A stretch of DNA of 41,610 bases. Source: a virus. The notes under the pieces were generated by a model. It was not told where the DNA came from, searched no databases, and worked only from the letters and a program-made list of their open reading frames with translations. Below are positions 1 through 7,437 of the stretch, one piece after another. Numbering within the stretch: position 1 is the first letter of the stretch; every line of letters starts with the position of its first letter. The position numbers and the translations under genes are program-made. The DNA lies in IMG/VR virus record IMGVR_UViG_3300006484_000022, positions 1 to 41,610 of that record; one strand, 5' to 3'.

Positions 1-8
1 AAAAAAAC

Positions 9-401
9 ATGCTAAATAGATATGAAATGATGAATAACAAATATAAAGATCTTTTGGAAGAATATCCGTTTTTAACCGTGATTAATTATGCGGGCAATGA
101 GTATCTGGGTATTATGCAAAATATAGATACTCAAATTGCCAGTATGTATATGTACGAGCGCATACAATCAATTGAAGAAAAGAGATTATTTTTATCACTT
201 GGAGAAGAATGGTGGTGGGAAACTAACCGAAAACTTCCCATTAATATATCGCTGTTAAATCGTTGGCCATTTGGATATACTTGTCAAAGTTTTTCAGTAA
301 AGCAAATGGAGATATTAGCCGGGCCCGGAGTAAGTTTACAACACTGTATTACCAAACGTATCAAACGACGCAGTATTAATTTGATGAAAAAGAATTTTTA
401 A
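9..401 (+). CDS. Hypothetical protein, 130 aa
   Basis: I do not recognise this protein. It is a soluble-looking chain with no signal peptide or membrane segment. It has a Trp-rich stretch (EEWWWE, about residues 66-71) and a basic C-terminus (KRIKRRS). It is one of the few rightward genes, and its last 26 bases overlap the end of the converging mini-DnaE gene. The start is uncertain. A late-promoter-like GCTAAATA lies over the first codons (11-18), so the ATGs at 27 or 30 (residues 7 and 8) may be the real start. The window begins only 8 bases upstream, so any upstream ribosome site cannot be seen. Confidence 0.6.
   Translation: MLNRYEMMNNKYKDLLEEYPFLTVINYAGNEYLGIMQNIDTQIASMYMYERIQSIEEKRLFLSLGEEWWWETNRKLPINISLLNRWPFGYTCQSFSVKQMEILAGPGVSLQHCITKRIKRRSINLMKKNF
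11..18 (+). promoter_or_regulatory. Candidate late promoter (GCTAAATA)
   Basis: GCTAAATAGATAT closely resembles the GCTAAATACGATAT found upstream of gp14 on the same strand. By T4 late-promoter spacing the transcript would start near position 24, 3 to 6 bases before the in-frame ATGs at 27 and 30. The call is weak because the site lies at the window edge. Confidence 0.35.
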
Positions 402-963
402 CTAATTGATTTAGTTGCACTACAATAGCAACTGCATAGCTGACCGCGTGTGCTTTCTTAAAGAAATATTCATCACCCTCTGGTCGCACCCATACTTCCC
501 TATTAACTGTATCCCAATCTTTGCCCAGTAAATATCTTTTTGCTGGACGAATAACTGCGAGTACTGCTGCCAATTGTTCAACACTGCGCGGACGCATGCG
601 CTTTACAATGTCATAATGGCTGTGAATATGGAATAATTTTTCAACAATTTCGCCATGTTCTAGTAATTCCCACATGGGTTCTATTTCTAGCAACTCGTCT
701 AGTTCAGCGGGGGTTTTAATACTTTCATAGATATTTACATTGAGGATGTCAATCTTAAAGAAGCCAAGTTGATCTGATGTAGAATAGTCAACTGTAGATA
801 ATCCAGTAAACGGATCAATAGGTACTTCATGAAAATACACTCCAGTATTGTGGCGTTTTTTATGGCCTTTATTGTTTATCATCATAGCAGGAGTATGTTT
901 AATAAGACGCAACAGTTTTTGCCGATCTGCTACGTCAATATCAATATCTGTGTTTACTATCAT
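376..963 (-). CDS. Miniature DnaE-like (C-family) DNA polymerase core, 195 aa
   Basis: The protein resembles the catalytic palm of bacterial DNA polymerase III alpha (DnaE), compressed into 195 residues. TDIDIDVADR at residues 6-14 matches the DnaE PDFDVDF motif, giving aspartates D8 and D10. GVYFHEVPIDP to FFKIDIL (41-74) matches the GLVKFDFLGL region, giving the third aspartate D72. HIHSHYDIVKRMRP with AVIRP (112-140) matches the FQLESRGM and ALFRPG region. FFKKAHAVSYA (about 167-177) matches GFNKSHSAAYA. There is no PHP, OB or tau-binding domain, and normal DnaE exceeds 1,000 residues. It is the last gene of the uvsW-gp62 operon, 2 bases after the zinc-finger gene. Homology is read by eye from motifs. 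Whether it polymerises or is a regulatory relic cannot be told from sequence. Confidence 0.7.
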   Translation of the reverse strand: MIVNTDIDIDVADRQKLLRLIKHTPAMMINNKGHKKRHNTGVYFHEVPIDPFTGLSTVDYSTSDQLGFFKIDILNVNIYESIKTPAELDELLEIEPMWELLEHGEIVEKLFHIHSHYDIVKRMRPRSVEQLAAVLAVIRPAKRYLLGKDWDTVNREVWVRPEGDEYFFKKAHAVSYAVAIVVQLNQLVKNSFSSN

Positions 964-965
964 AG

Positions 966-1640
966 TTACAGCGTTGCCTTATCAAAAATGTTACGTACCC
1001 ATTCCGAATCAGTTTTGTTACGAAATAGTCTTACTTGCCAGTATTTCGGATCTGCATAATCCATTATCATGGTGGCCTGTTCTCCGTTTAATTTATCCAG
1101 CATATGCTGTGCATCTTTTGTAGAATATAAAACCCAAGGACTGACACGTCCGGCGCATATATCAAAAATGACCATATTTAATGCCCCAGTTTTAAAATAG
1201 TCTGCCCAGTGCCTGTTTGGATCTTTTTCTGCCCACGATTGCATGTGTAATATGCTGCGCTCAACTGCGCGATCAACACTTTCTGTCTTTAAACGTTCTT
1301 TGATCCATGTTGTAAAGTTTCTATCGCTAGTCCATTTATCTAGTTTAACACCGTTCTGTAATAGCCAAGTAGTGTATCCTGGCACGTCATCAATTTTTAC
1401 ATCAATGCAATATTGCCCAAACTTTACAAATGCACTGTAGTAGCTGCTACTGGCAAAGTCATCATAGCTTTTATCTTTTTTGCTGTTAGTGCCAATACGG
1501 TAGAAAAGCTGATATGCACGGAATCCCAACTGCGCATCTTTATTGTCACGTTGCATATATCTGCGCTTGGGCTCACACATATGAACCACAAGAGTGCTTT
1601 CTTTTTTAAAATCTTTTTTACAGTATTCGCATTTAAACAT
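966..1640 (-). CDS. Zinc-finger hypothetical protein, 224 aa
   Basis: The N-terminus carries a C2HC-type finger: C4, C7, H20 and C22 in the pattern C-x2-C-x12-H-x-C. It is followed by a Trp- and Tyr-rich domain of about 190 residues that I do not recognise. The start overlaps the previous gene by 8 bases, and the mini-DnaE gene begins 2 bases after its stop, so all are probably translated from one message. The finger suggests nucleic-acid or protein binding. The operon (uvsW, gp62, DnaE-like) suggests a replication or recombination accessory role, which is inference only. Confidence 0.7.
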   Translation of the reverse strand: MFKCEYCKKDFKKESTLVVHMCEPKRRYMQRDNKDAQLGFRAYQLFYRIGTNSKKDKSYDDFASSSYYSAFVKFGQYCIDVKIDDVPGYTTWLLQNGVKLDKWTSDRNFTTWIKERLKTESVDRAVERSILHMQSWAEKDPNRHWADYFKTGALNMVIFDICAGRVSPWVLYSTKDAQHMLDKLNGEQATMIMDYADPKYWQVRLFRNKTDSEWVRNIFDKATL

Positions 1641-2418
1641 TGCTATAGTCCAAGAATCGGTTATACTCTACCAGCATTGCATCTGAATATTCTATAGATA
1701 GCTGATTACATACATTATGCAGGTTTAAGTCCAAGATGTCAAATTCTTTATAGTTATTTCTTTTGGTAAATGCATGTGATTCTTCTAATATATGCGTAAC
1801 GTATGTGTTTATGATATTGTCACGCTCAGAAATATCAGGAAAGGAAATGCCATCATGATGAAACATAAACTGTAATTGCCAGAATTCTAAATTGTTGTCT
1901 TTAGCCATAGCTATTGCTTTCTCGCCATATGTATCATATACCCATCTTCTGTATTCTAAATTATCTTGATGATGATCATGAATATGCATGTTCAATGATT
2001 CGACGACGTCTTCTGCAGACAATGGCCTGGCGTGATAGCAATCAAAAAATATTTCTACAGTTTTCCTGCTGGATTTAATTGAAATTAATTCTACTGATTC
2101 ATTAGTCCACGCTGCTGATTTATTCCATGCCCCGTAGCTTAATCCAAATATAGATCTGGACTTAAAATCGTTGACAAAATTATCAATCCATACGAAATTA
2201 TTGTCTACTTGTTCTATATGTTCAATATAGGCATGGCTCCAATGAGCAGGTTCTAAACTATGATTGTCCCAGGGATCAGTATGCGGGGCAATTGTGTTAT
2301 TATCAGTTGTCCACCCAAACCTGAAAAAATTACTATCATAACTATTACTTTGTTGAAGTATCCATCCCAACACACTTGTAAACATGCCTTCTTCATTGTA
2401 TATATAGGCATGTTTCAT
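1633..2418 (-). CDS. Hypothetical protein, 261 aa
   Basis: The product is not recognised. It is rich in aromatic residues and His (for example WDNHSLEPAHWSHAY and MHIHDHHQ) and has no signal peptide or membrane segment. The ATG overlaps the gp62 stop (ATGA), and its 3' end overlaps the zinc-finger gene by 8 bases, which points to translational coupling. The DNA looks more AT-rich than the flanking uvsW and gp62 genes. The His clusters could bind metal, but no known motif is clear. Confidence 0.65.
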   Translation of the reverse strand: MKHAYIYNEEGMFTSVLGWILQQSNSYDSNFFRFGWTTDNNTIAPHTDPWDNHSLEPAHWSHAYIEHIEQVDNNFVWIDNFVNDFKSRSIFGLSYGAWNKSAAWTNESVELISIKSSRKTVEIFFDCYHARPLSAEDVVESLNMHIHDHHQDNLEYRRWVYDTYGEKAIAMAKDNNLEFWQLQFMFHHDGISFPDISERDNIINTYVTHILEESHAFTKRNNYKEFDILDLNLHNVCNQLSIEYSDAMLVEYNRFLDYSNV

Positions 2419-2873
2419 TTCAGTAATTTTTTAATGTCTTTTTTCTTCATACCAGTTTCTTCCAGCAGATCTATAATTTCTTCTTCAGTGTACTGCAACA
2501 TAAGAATTTCAATCTCTTCATCGTTCATACCCGGATACATATCAGCAAAGAACTTGAAAATTTTATTTTCAGTACCGCGTTTTCCCGGAGCAATCCACTG
2601 ATGGAACTGTGGCTTGCCGAGACCAAGTGCTTGCATTAGTTGAAATTGCAATTGTGGATGATGGCGCAATGTATTGAAATGTGTATTAACTAATGCATTG
2701 GTCATTTCTAGATAGTGTTCTTCAAAGTCTTTGATACCACTTTTAACACTGCTAACATAACGCATAAGAACCCATGGGCTAAGTTTCTTGCGCTCTTCTT
2801 CGCTCAGCGAATCCCACCAAGTCCTATTCTTGGTGTCGATTGCTGACATTTCTTCTTTAATAGTTATTCCCAT
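2415..2873 (-). CDS. 62: Sliding-clamp loader small subunit (gp62-like)
   Basis: This matches the short form of T4 gp62, the non-ATPase subunit that with gp44 loads the gp45 clamp on primer-template DNA. The pattern WWDSLSEEERKKLSPWVLMRY (from about residue 19), then the YLEMTNALVNTHF helix, HHPQLQFQLMQALG, and HQWIAPGKR is the order seen in gp62 of marine T4-like phages. It has 152 residues against 187 in T4. The C-terminus is a charged helical tail (EEEIIDLLEE, MKKKDIKKLLK). It starts 1 base after the preceding stop and overlaps the next gene by ATGA. gp44 and gp45 are not in this window. The assignment rests on motif recall, not alignment. Confidence 0.75.
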   Translation of the reverse strand: MGITIKEEMSAIDTKNRTWWDSLSEEERKKLSPWVLMRYVSSVKSGIKDFEEHYLEMTNALVNTHFNTLRHHPQLQFQLMQALGLGKPQFHQWIAPGKRGTENKIFKFFADMYPGMNDEEIEILMLQYTEEEIIDLLEETGMKKKDIKKLLK

Positions 2874-2874
2874 A

Positions 2875-3375
2875 TTACCAGATATCGTTTATGTCTAGTA
2901 CTTCTGGAATTTTGTGAGCATCTTTAACAATCATAATACAAGGAGATCCTGGCTCTTCACTAAGCGGAACACACAGCAAGTGTCCAAATTTTAACTTGGG
3001 TGCATGCCATTTAATATCAGTATAAATGTTTGAAATAGTTATGTCAAGATATTGTGGACTGAATCCGCTAATGGGATTCATTGCAAATGCTTTAAATCCG
3101 CGATCGTTCAAACTCATCAGACTTACTACTTCAGGATCACCTACTTCGGCATCACAAATAACAATGCTCCAATCTAATGGTACCTTGACAGTATATCCCC
3201 CTACACGCAAAACAGCGGCTGGGCTGTAAAAGCTTTCTAGAAAAATGAGCGGGATGAAAAAATAATCCACATTCTTTGGATTAGTATAATCCAATATCCC
3301 GTACCGCAAATCATCAACGGTTTCAGGGATGTCGTCTAAATCGTATGTTGTATTTTCAACTGTTAGAATTCTCAT
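2875..3375 (-). CDS. Hypothetical protein between uvsW and gp62, 166 aa
   Basis: The family is not recognised. The protein is mixed alpha/beta with hydrophobic strands (YFFIPLIFLESF, WSIVICDAE, HLLCVPLSEE) but no true membrane helix. Its ATG overlaps the uvsW stop (ATGA), and gp62 starts 1 base after its own stop, so it sits inside the replication operon and should be expressed with it. A role linked to clamp loading or replication is inference from position only. Confidence 0.7.
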   Translation of the reverse strand: MRILTVENTTYDLDDIPETVDDLRYGILDYTNPKNVDYFFIPLIFLESFYSPAAVLRVGGYTVKVPLDWSIVICDAEVGDPEVVSLMSLNDRGFKAFAMNPISGFSPQYLDITISNIYTDIKWHAPKLKFGHLLCVPLSEEPGSPCIMIVKDAHKIPEVLDINDIW

Positions 3376-4817
3376 TTATAATTTACTTTCTCTATAGTAT
3401 ATGGGTAGTTCGCCTCGGCGTAAAACTTTTTACGCTCTGTTAAATGCTTCTTGCTATACTTGGCAGTGCTAGCCAAGTCCCAGATTTCTACGTGTTCTTT
3501 ATCTGCGGCTTTTCGTATACCACGTCCGATACTCTGGATAACTCTTACAAACGATTTACCAGGCTCAAGTAGCACCATATTGAAGATACGAGGAATGTTA
3601 ATACCCACGGCAGCCACACCATAGGTTGCAATAGTAATACTATTGTCACTTTCATTAATTGCATCATATGCTGTTTTCCTATCTTTAGTTATGCCGTGTA
3701 CAAACGTAGAGCCTGGGATATTTGCAGCTAGCATCTCGCCTGCTGCAATGCGGTCTACTAGAATAAGAGTATTACCTGACTCAGCAATTTTTATTATAAG
3801 ATTACTAATGTATTCCATACGCTGTGGATTTGTAGTCAAATATGCTAGTTCGCTTTGGTAATTACTGTATTCTGCGGTTTCTTTAAGTTGCATAATGTTA
3901 ACGTGGCAATTACTCAAAACGCCCATTTCCTGTAGCGTACTTGCTGACAGTTGATTAACAACTTCTCCTAGACTTGCTTGCAATGAAATAAATTCGTGCG
4001 GTGCCTTGGGAATAGTACCTGTCAACCCCCAACGCAATGGTATATGCGCAAAGTCCTTGGTAAGCATCTCTTTAAGTACGTCTGCTTTTGCTTGGTGTAC
4101 TTCGTCAACAATAACACACACTACATCTTCAATGAACTCCTGTAGTCCAAAGTCAGCATCGCCTTCGCGGAATCGTTTCTTAATACTATTTAAACTTTGC
4201 CATGTGCAAATAGTATGCATCTTGCCGATTTCTTTTTTGTCGCCATAATAAACGCCTACGTCAAGTCCCAAGTTGATGTAATCAGCGCATGTTTGCTTGA
4301 CTAGATCTTTATTTGGTACAATAACAATACTGCGGCCATATTGTTCTACCGCGTAGCTGAGTGCAGCAGTAACGAGTGTTTTACCTGCACCAGTTGCAAT
4401 TTCTTGTAAACATTGTGGTGTTTCCAAAAATTTATTTACTACTTCAATTTGATAGTCACGTAACGTAACTGGTTGCCCTTCAACTGGATGACCAGCAGGC
4501 CATTCTTTGTGCTGAAAGGTAGTTTCAGTTACGGCTTCAAATTGAAGGTTATGATGGGTACGACGATCTTCGATTGTCGGAGTATACCCAGCACTTATGA
4601 TAATAGGAAGTATTCGATCCAATAAGTTAACGTATGTTACGCCGCCAACTGTAAAGAAACTCATAGTACCATCCCACCGTCCCAGTTTATATGCTGGGGT
4701 ATGATAGGCATGCGGGAGGAAAAACTTTAGTTCCTTTTCACACTTTTTACGTGTGTCAAGATCAAGTCCTTCAATCTTCGCATTAACTTCGTCTTTAATA
4801 ATAATATTACACTGCAT
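3372..4817 (-). CDS. uvsW: UvsW-like superfamily 2 helicase
   Basis: UvsW is an SF2 helicase that unwinds branched DNA and R-loops and switches T4 from origin-dependent to recombination-dependent replication. The N-terminal domain has the diagnostic YKLGRWDG segment (43-50). It is followed by the Q-like LRDYQIEVV (119-127), Walker A ATGAGKT (141-147), DEVH box (238-241), motif III GLTGT (264-268) and a motif VI-like QSIGRGIRK near residue 430. Its 481 residues are close to the T4 length. It heads an operon of six overlapping genes. An in-frame stop precedes the ATG by a few codons, and no Shine-Dalgarno is visible. The sigma-70-like promoter sits 6 bases upstream, so the message may be leaderless. 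Confidence 0.93.
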   Translation of the reverse strand: MQCNIIIKDEVNAKIEGLDLDTRKKCEKELKFFLPHAYHTPAYKLGRWDGTMSFFTVGGVTYVNLLDRILPIIISAGYTPTIEDRRTHHNLQFEAVTETTFQHKEWPAGHPVEGQPVTLRDYQIEVVNKFLETPQCLQEIATGAGKTLVTAALSYAVEQYGRSIVIVPNKDLVKQTCADYINLGLDVGVYYGDKKEIGKMHTICTWQSLNSIKKRFREGDADFGLQEFIEDVVCVIVDEVHQAKADVLKEMLTKDFAHIPLRWGLTGTIPKAPHEFISLQASLGEVVNQLSASTLQEMGVLSNCHVNIMQLKETAEYSNYQSELAYLTTNPQRMEYISNLIIKIAESGNTLILVDRIAAGEMLAANIPGSTFVHGITKDRKTAYDAINESDNSITIATYGVAAVGINIPRIFNMVLLEPGKSFVRVIQSIGRGIRKAADKEHVEIWDLASTAKYSKKHLTERKKFYAEANYPYTIEKVNYK

Positions 4818-4823
4818 ACAATC

Positions 4824-4852
4824 AATATATACTTTCAGTTGTTAAATGTCAA
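4824..4852 (-). promoter_or_regulatory. Early sigma-70-type promoter for the uvsW operon
   Basis: TTGACA (4847-4852), a 17-base spacer and TATATT (4824-4829) read leftward. The -10 element ends 6 bases before the uvsW ATG, so the expected +1 is the A of the start codon. Confidence 0.85.
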
Positions 4853-4867
4853 GTTGTTTTAGACATA

Positions 4868-4893
4868 ATAAAAAAAAGACCCCCGAAGGGGTC
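4868..4893 (-). terminator. Intrinsic terminator after the AAA+ ATPase gene
   Basis: On the leftward strand a GACCCC stem with a TTCG loop is followed by a run of eight U residues. It separates the ATPase unit from the uvsW promoter. Confidence 0.92.
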
Positions 4894-4916
4894 TAGTTGG
4901 GGGATAATTTATGTTA

Positions 4917-5789
4917 TTAGCGGCGCAGCATGCACGTGACTTCTGCCATCCGTTCCCATTTGTCGCTCATGCTCCTGCGCAAATCAGCAATTTTGGTAAC
5001 CATACGCAGGCTAACCTCGCGCATGCGGTGCTGGTTATTGAAGATAAAGTCTACAATCTCCGCTTCTTGCGCTTTGGTAAAATCATACTCTGCAAGCATC
5101 CCATCTGCAACGATCTGGCGGCAACGCAGAATCTTCTCACGTGGAGTATCCATCGTCAAGTCCAAGTAGTGGCAGCGGGACATAATAGCATCCAGGTGGT
5201 CTTTAATCTTACCGCGGGCCTTGTCAAACCTAAGGTTAGTAATAAAAATTACAGCGCCTTTAAATTCAAAGCTATCTGGAATACCTTCGCGGCGGAGCAA
5301 TGCGCTGTCAGTGTTCCAACTGATGCGGCGCTTCTTGCCGCTGTCAAGTGCAGCCTTCAACAAGTTCAGCGAAGTCTCATCGTGCAGCACACTGTCACAA
5401 TCGTCAAGCACCAATACATTCCCACGGTCTGCATAATTGTAAAGTAACTTATACAAACCAATAGCACTTGCAGCACCTTTTTCAACGCCAAACTTCAAAC
5501 GGTTTCCTGCAAGTTTGTCAAAGATGCTGTTTTGATCCAATACTGTTTCAACGCCATAACTCTTGCCTACGCCTGGAGGTCCAGTAACAACCATGCCCTT
5601 AACAACGCCGTCGATGGTCATTTGGGTCATAGTGTCTAAAATCTCAAACCGCTCACGCAGACGTTCTACAATCTCTGCATCTGTTTCAGTAGATTCCACA
5701 ACAGCAGTATCTGCTGCCAAAGCTTTGGTAGCGGCTGTTTTGCGTGGAGTGCGAATTTTACGTTCTGCTTTGAAGGCGATCTTAGTCAT
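4917..5789 (-). CDS. AAA+ ATPase, 290 aa
   Basis: Visible AAA+ motifs are Walker A GPPGVGKS (70-77), Walker B VLVLDDCD (125-132), a sensor-1 asparagine in FITN (N185) and SRC at 204-206 (R205 is the likely arginine finger). The SRC triplet is also a clamp-loader hallmark, but the rest does not look like T4 gp44. The N-terminus (about 1-35) is basic, Ala/Thr-rich and probably flexible. The gene has its own early promoter, a good ribosome site (AGGA before the ATG) and a strong terminator, so it is a single-gene unit. It follows the OB-like protein gene, which suggests a DNA-metabolism partner. The exact role is unknown. Confidence 0.85.
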   Translation of the reverse strand: MTKIAFKAERKIRTPRKTAATKALAADTAVVESTETDAEIVERLRERFEILDTMTQMTIDGVVKGMVVTGPPGVGKSYGVETVLDQNSIFDKLAGNRLKFGVEKGAASAIGLYKLLYNYADRGNVLVLDDCDSVLHDETSLNLLKAALDSGKKRRISWNTDSALLRREGIPDSFEFKGAVIFITNLRFDKARGKIKDHLDAIMSRCHYLDLTMDTPREKILRCRQIVADGMLAEYDFTKAQEAEIVDFIFNNQHRMREVSLRMVTKIADLRRSMSDKWERMAEVTCMLRR

Positions 5790-5824
5790 ATCGTTTTCCT
5801 ATTTTGCTGTCAACTTACTCTTAT

Positions 5825-5853
5825 ACGATACAGTAATACGTCTTGGTTGTCAA
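5825..5853 (-). promoter_or_regulatory. Early promoter for the AAA+ ATPase
   Basis: Exact TTGACA (5848-5853), a 17-base spacer and TATCGT (5825-5830), which is 4 of 6 to the -10 consensus. The leader would be about 30 bases with AGGA before the ATG. Confidence 0.65.
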
Positions 5854-5866
5854 CATTTATTTTCAA

Positions 5867-6583
5867 TTAAATTAGGATTTTTACGCGGTTTATCATGGTT
5901 TCTTTAGATTGAGTATACTTGCCTGTTTCATGGCGATGGACGGTGCCACGGACGCGAACAGTTTTGCCCTCAATAATATCACTAATATCAGGCTGATCTC
6001 TCCACCAGAATTTAATAATGTCCTTGTTGGCGTGTATTGTGGTAATCATATACACGCCACTGCTCTGGATAAACTTGCAATCAAGAACTTCAACTTCCAG
6101 ATCATACCGGGTACGCATTTCTCCAAAGTATTCACTAGTGAATCGCACTTCTTCAATACGATCTTGGACCATCTTGCGCTTCTCGTCAATCTTGTTCATA
6201 TTGGGAATACTAGCGATAATAGCAACCTGGAAGCTGCTGAGACTGTTGCCAGCAGCAAATGCTTTTGCGACGTTGTTTTCAAAATCAGTGAGGCTATTGC
6301 CAAACTTCTTCATCATGAACTTGGCTTCAAACTTGTCTTTAACTTGTTCTGCTTGCGCAAGGTATTCAGCTGATGGTTGCTCATCTTCTTTCATTGCGGC
6401 CATAACTTGAGTTTTTGTATCTTCTACAGTGTGAGTGTAGTTGCCTTCACTGTCGTATACATTATAGCCTTCGCCACTGCGGACAAATCCATGCTTGTCG
6501 TATACACTTAGCGCAAGTGCTAGTGTTTGAACGGGATTGTATTCAGCAACAGCGTTTAGTAGTTCTTGTTTAGTCATAGTCAT
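5867..6583 (-). CDS. OB-like hypothetical protein, about 238 aa
   Basis: The N-terminal and middle parts are helical and charged. The last 90 residues alternate in strand pattern (YDLEVEVLDCKFI, GVYMITTIHANK, GKTVRVRGTVHRHETG, MINRVKIL), which resembles a five-stranded OB fold of the kind used to bind single-stranded DNA or RNA. This is inference from pattern. The frame stays open to a Met at 6646, but that codon overlaps the -10 element of the promoter. The ATG at 6583 has AGGACACATTGAG just upstream and is the better start. It lies directly upstream of the AAA+ ATPase gene with no clear terminator between, so read-through is likely. Confidence 0.7.
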   Translation of the reverse strand: MTMTKQELLNAVAEYNPVQTLALALSVYDKHGFVRSGEGYNVYDSEGNYTHTVEDTKTQVMAAMKEDEQPSAEYLAQAEQVKDKFEAKFMMKKFGNSLTDFENNVAKAFAAGNSLSSFQVAIIASIPNMNKIDEKRKMVQDRIEEVRFTSEYFGEMRTRYDLEVEVLDCKFIQSSGVYMITTIHANKDIIKFWWRDQPDISDIIEGKTVRVRGTVHRHETGKYTQSKETMINRVKILI

Positions 6584-6644
6584 CTCAATGTGTCCTATAT
6601 TGGTCCCCATTACGAGCGTGGGGGCGGTCCTACGTGGTACGTTC

Positions 6645-6673
6645 ATTATGCGATATAAAGATTACTATGTCAA
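6645..6673 (-). promoter_or_regulatory. Early promoter for the OB-like gene
   Basis: TTGACA (6668-6673), 17 bases, CATAAT (6645-6650). The -35 begins at the end of the U-tract of the upstream terminator. Its -10 shares bases with an upstream in-frame ATG, which excludes that codon as the start. Confidence 0.85.
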
Positions 6674-6698
6674 GAAAAAAATGCCTCCCGAAGGAGGC
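6674..6698 (-). terminator. Intrinsic terminator of the uvsX-uvsY unit
   Basis: Leftward hairpin GCCTCC-TTCG-GGAGGC followed by ATTTTTTT. It is fused directly to the next promoter. Confidence 0.92.
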
Positions 6699-6726
6699 AA
6701 TTTGGTGATAACGTCTGTCACAAACG

Positions 6727-7185
6727 TTATAGGCTGATATCTTCTAATCCCGCTGCACGTAGCTTTACAATATTATTAATTTGAAATTGTTTTGCCTCGA
6801 GTGCTTTAATAATACCAATATATCTATTACGTACTAAACTAAAATCGTTGATCAAATACTGCATGTCAACTACTTCTTCTTCTCCGTCAACATATCGGTC
6901 AGCATCACGGCTACTAAGTGCTTTATTGTATGCTTCTAGAAATTTGCGAAACTTTTGACTACGAAGTTTGCGCATTTCAGTGTGCAAGTGTTCAAGTATT
7001 GCTTCTACTTCCTGTAACTGATTAAAACGATGTTCAACAATGCCAGGCATGTCACGACTTTGTTTTTCAAGGTTGCCCTTCATTGAACATTCAAATTTTG
7101 CTTCGGCAATTTGCTGTTCAAAGTGAGAGATTGCGTTAACAATCTCCCCTAAGTTGCCGGTAACTTTTCGATACCATGCGCTCAT
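6727..7185 (-). CDS. uvsY: UvsY-like recombination mediator
   Basis: UvsY loads the UvsX recombinase onto gp32-covered single strands. The C-terminal half follows the T4 UvsY pattern: a basic helix (KLRSQKFRKFLEAY), an acidic DRYVDGEEEV segment, then a helix ending RNRYIGIIKALEAKQFQINNI with KLRAAGLE, comparable to T4 IKSRGFAIKHIQDMRAFEAG. Its 152 residues compare with 137 in T4. The N-terminal helix (FEQQIAEAKFE) is an added region. It sits downstream of uvsX with one small gene between, in the same unit. The sequence is divergent, so the call leans partly on synteny. Confidence 0.72.
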   Translation of the reverse strand: MSAWYRKVTGNLGEIVNAISHFEQQIAEAKFECSMKGNLEKQSRDMPGIVEHRFNQLQEVEAILEHLHTEMRKLRSQKFRKFLEAYNKALSSRDADRYVDGEEEVVDMQYLINDFSLVRNRYIGIIKALEAKQFQINNIVKLRAAGLEDISL

Positions 7186-7437
7186 TTAATCCCAATCTTC
7201 GTCTGCAGATTCCCATGATTCTTCATCATGGTCACGTAGCATAAGATCGAGTGCCTTGTCTAGATAATTGCATGCATCTACAATCTCTTCGCTGTTTGCT
7301 CTAAGATCAATACCGCAATCATCAATACGCTCTAGGAATACTTCTGCCCAGTGCATCCGTTCCTTTTCAGGAATAAGTGGTTTTGCAGCGCCGTATATAG
7401 TAATCAACGCTTCAAGATCATTATCACTCAGCTTCAT
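7186..7437 (-). CDS. Hypothetical acidic protein between uvsX and uvsY, 83 aa
   Basis: A small, very acidic protein (tail DHDEESWESADEDWD) with a predicted helical body. It overlaps the end of uvsX by 14 bases and abuts the uvsY start, so it is translated as part of the recombination operon. The function is unknown. Acidic helical proteins in this position could contact recombinase or gp32, but that is speculation. Confidence 0.75.
   Translation of the reverse strand: MKLSDNDLEALITIYGAAKPLIPEKERMHWAEVFLERIDDCGIDLRANSEEIVDACNYLDKALDLMLRDHDEESWESADEDWD

Noticed and set aside
376-401. The 26-base overlap of converging genes as a sign of a false gene
   Set aside because: Both proteins look coding, and convergent 3' overlaps are common in compact phage genomes.
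4911-5447. 178-residue rightward open frame opposite the AAA+ ATPase
   Set aside because: It is fully antisense to a gene with intact AAA+ motifs, has no ribosome site or promoter and low-complexity His/Ala composition, so it is a shadow frame.
6584-6646. N-terminal extension of the OB-like protein by 21 residues
   Set aside because: Its ATG lies within the -10 hexamer of the promoter, upstream of the expected transcript start.
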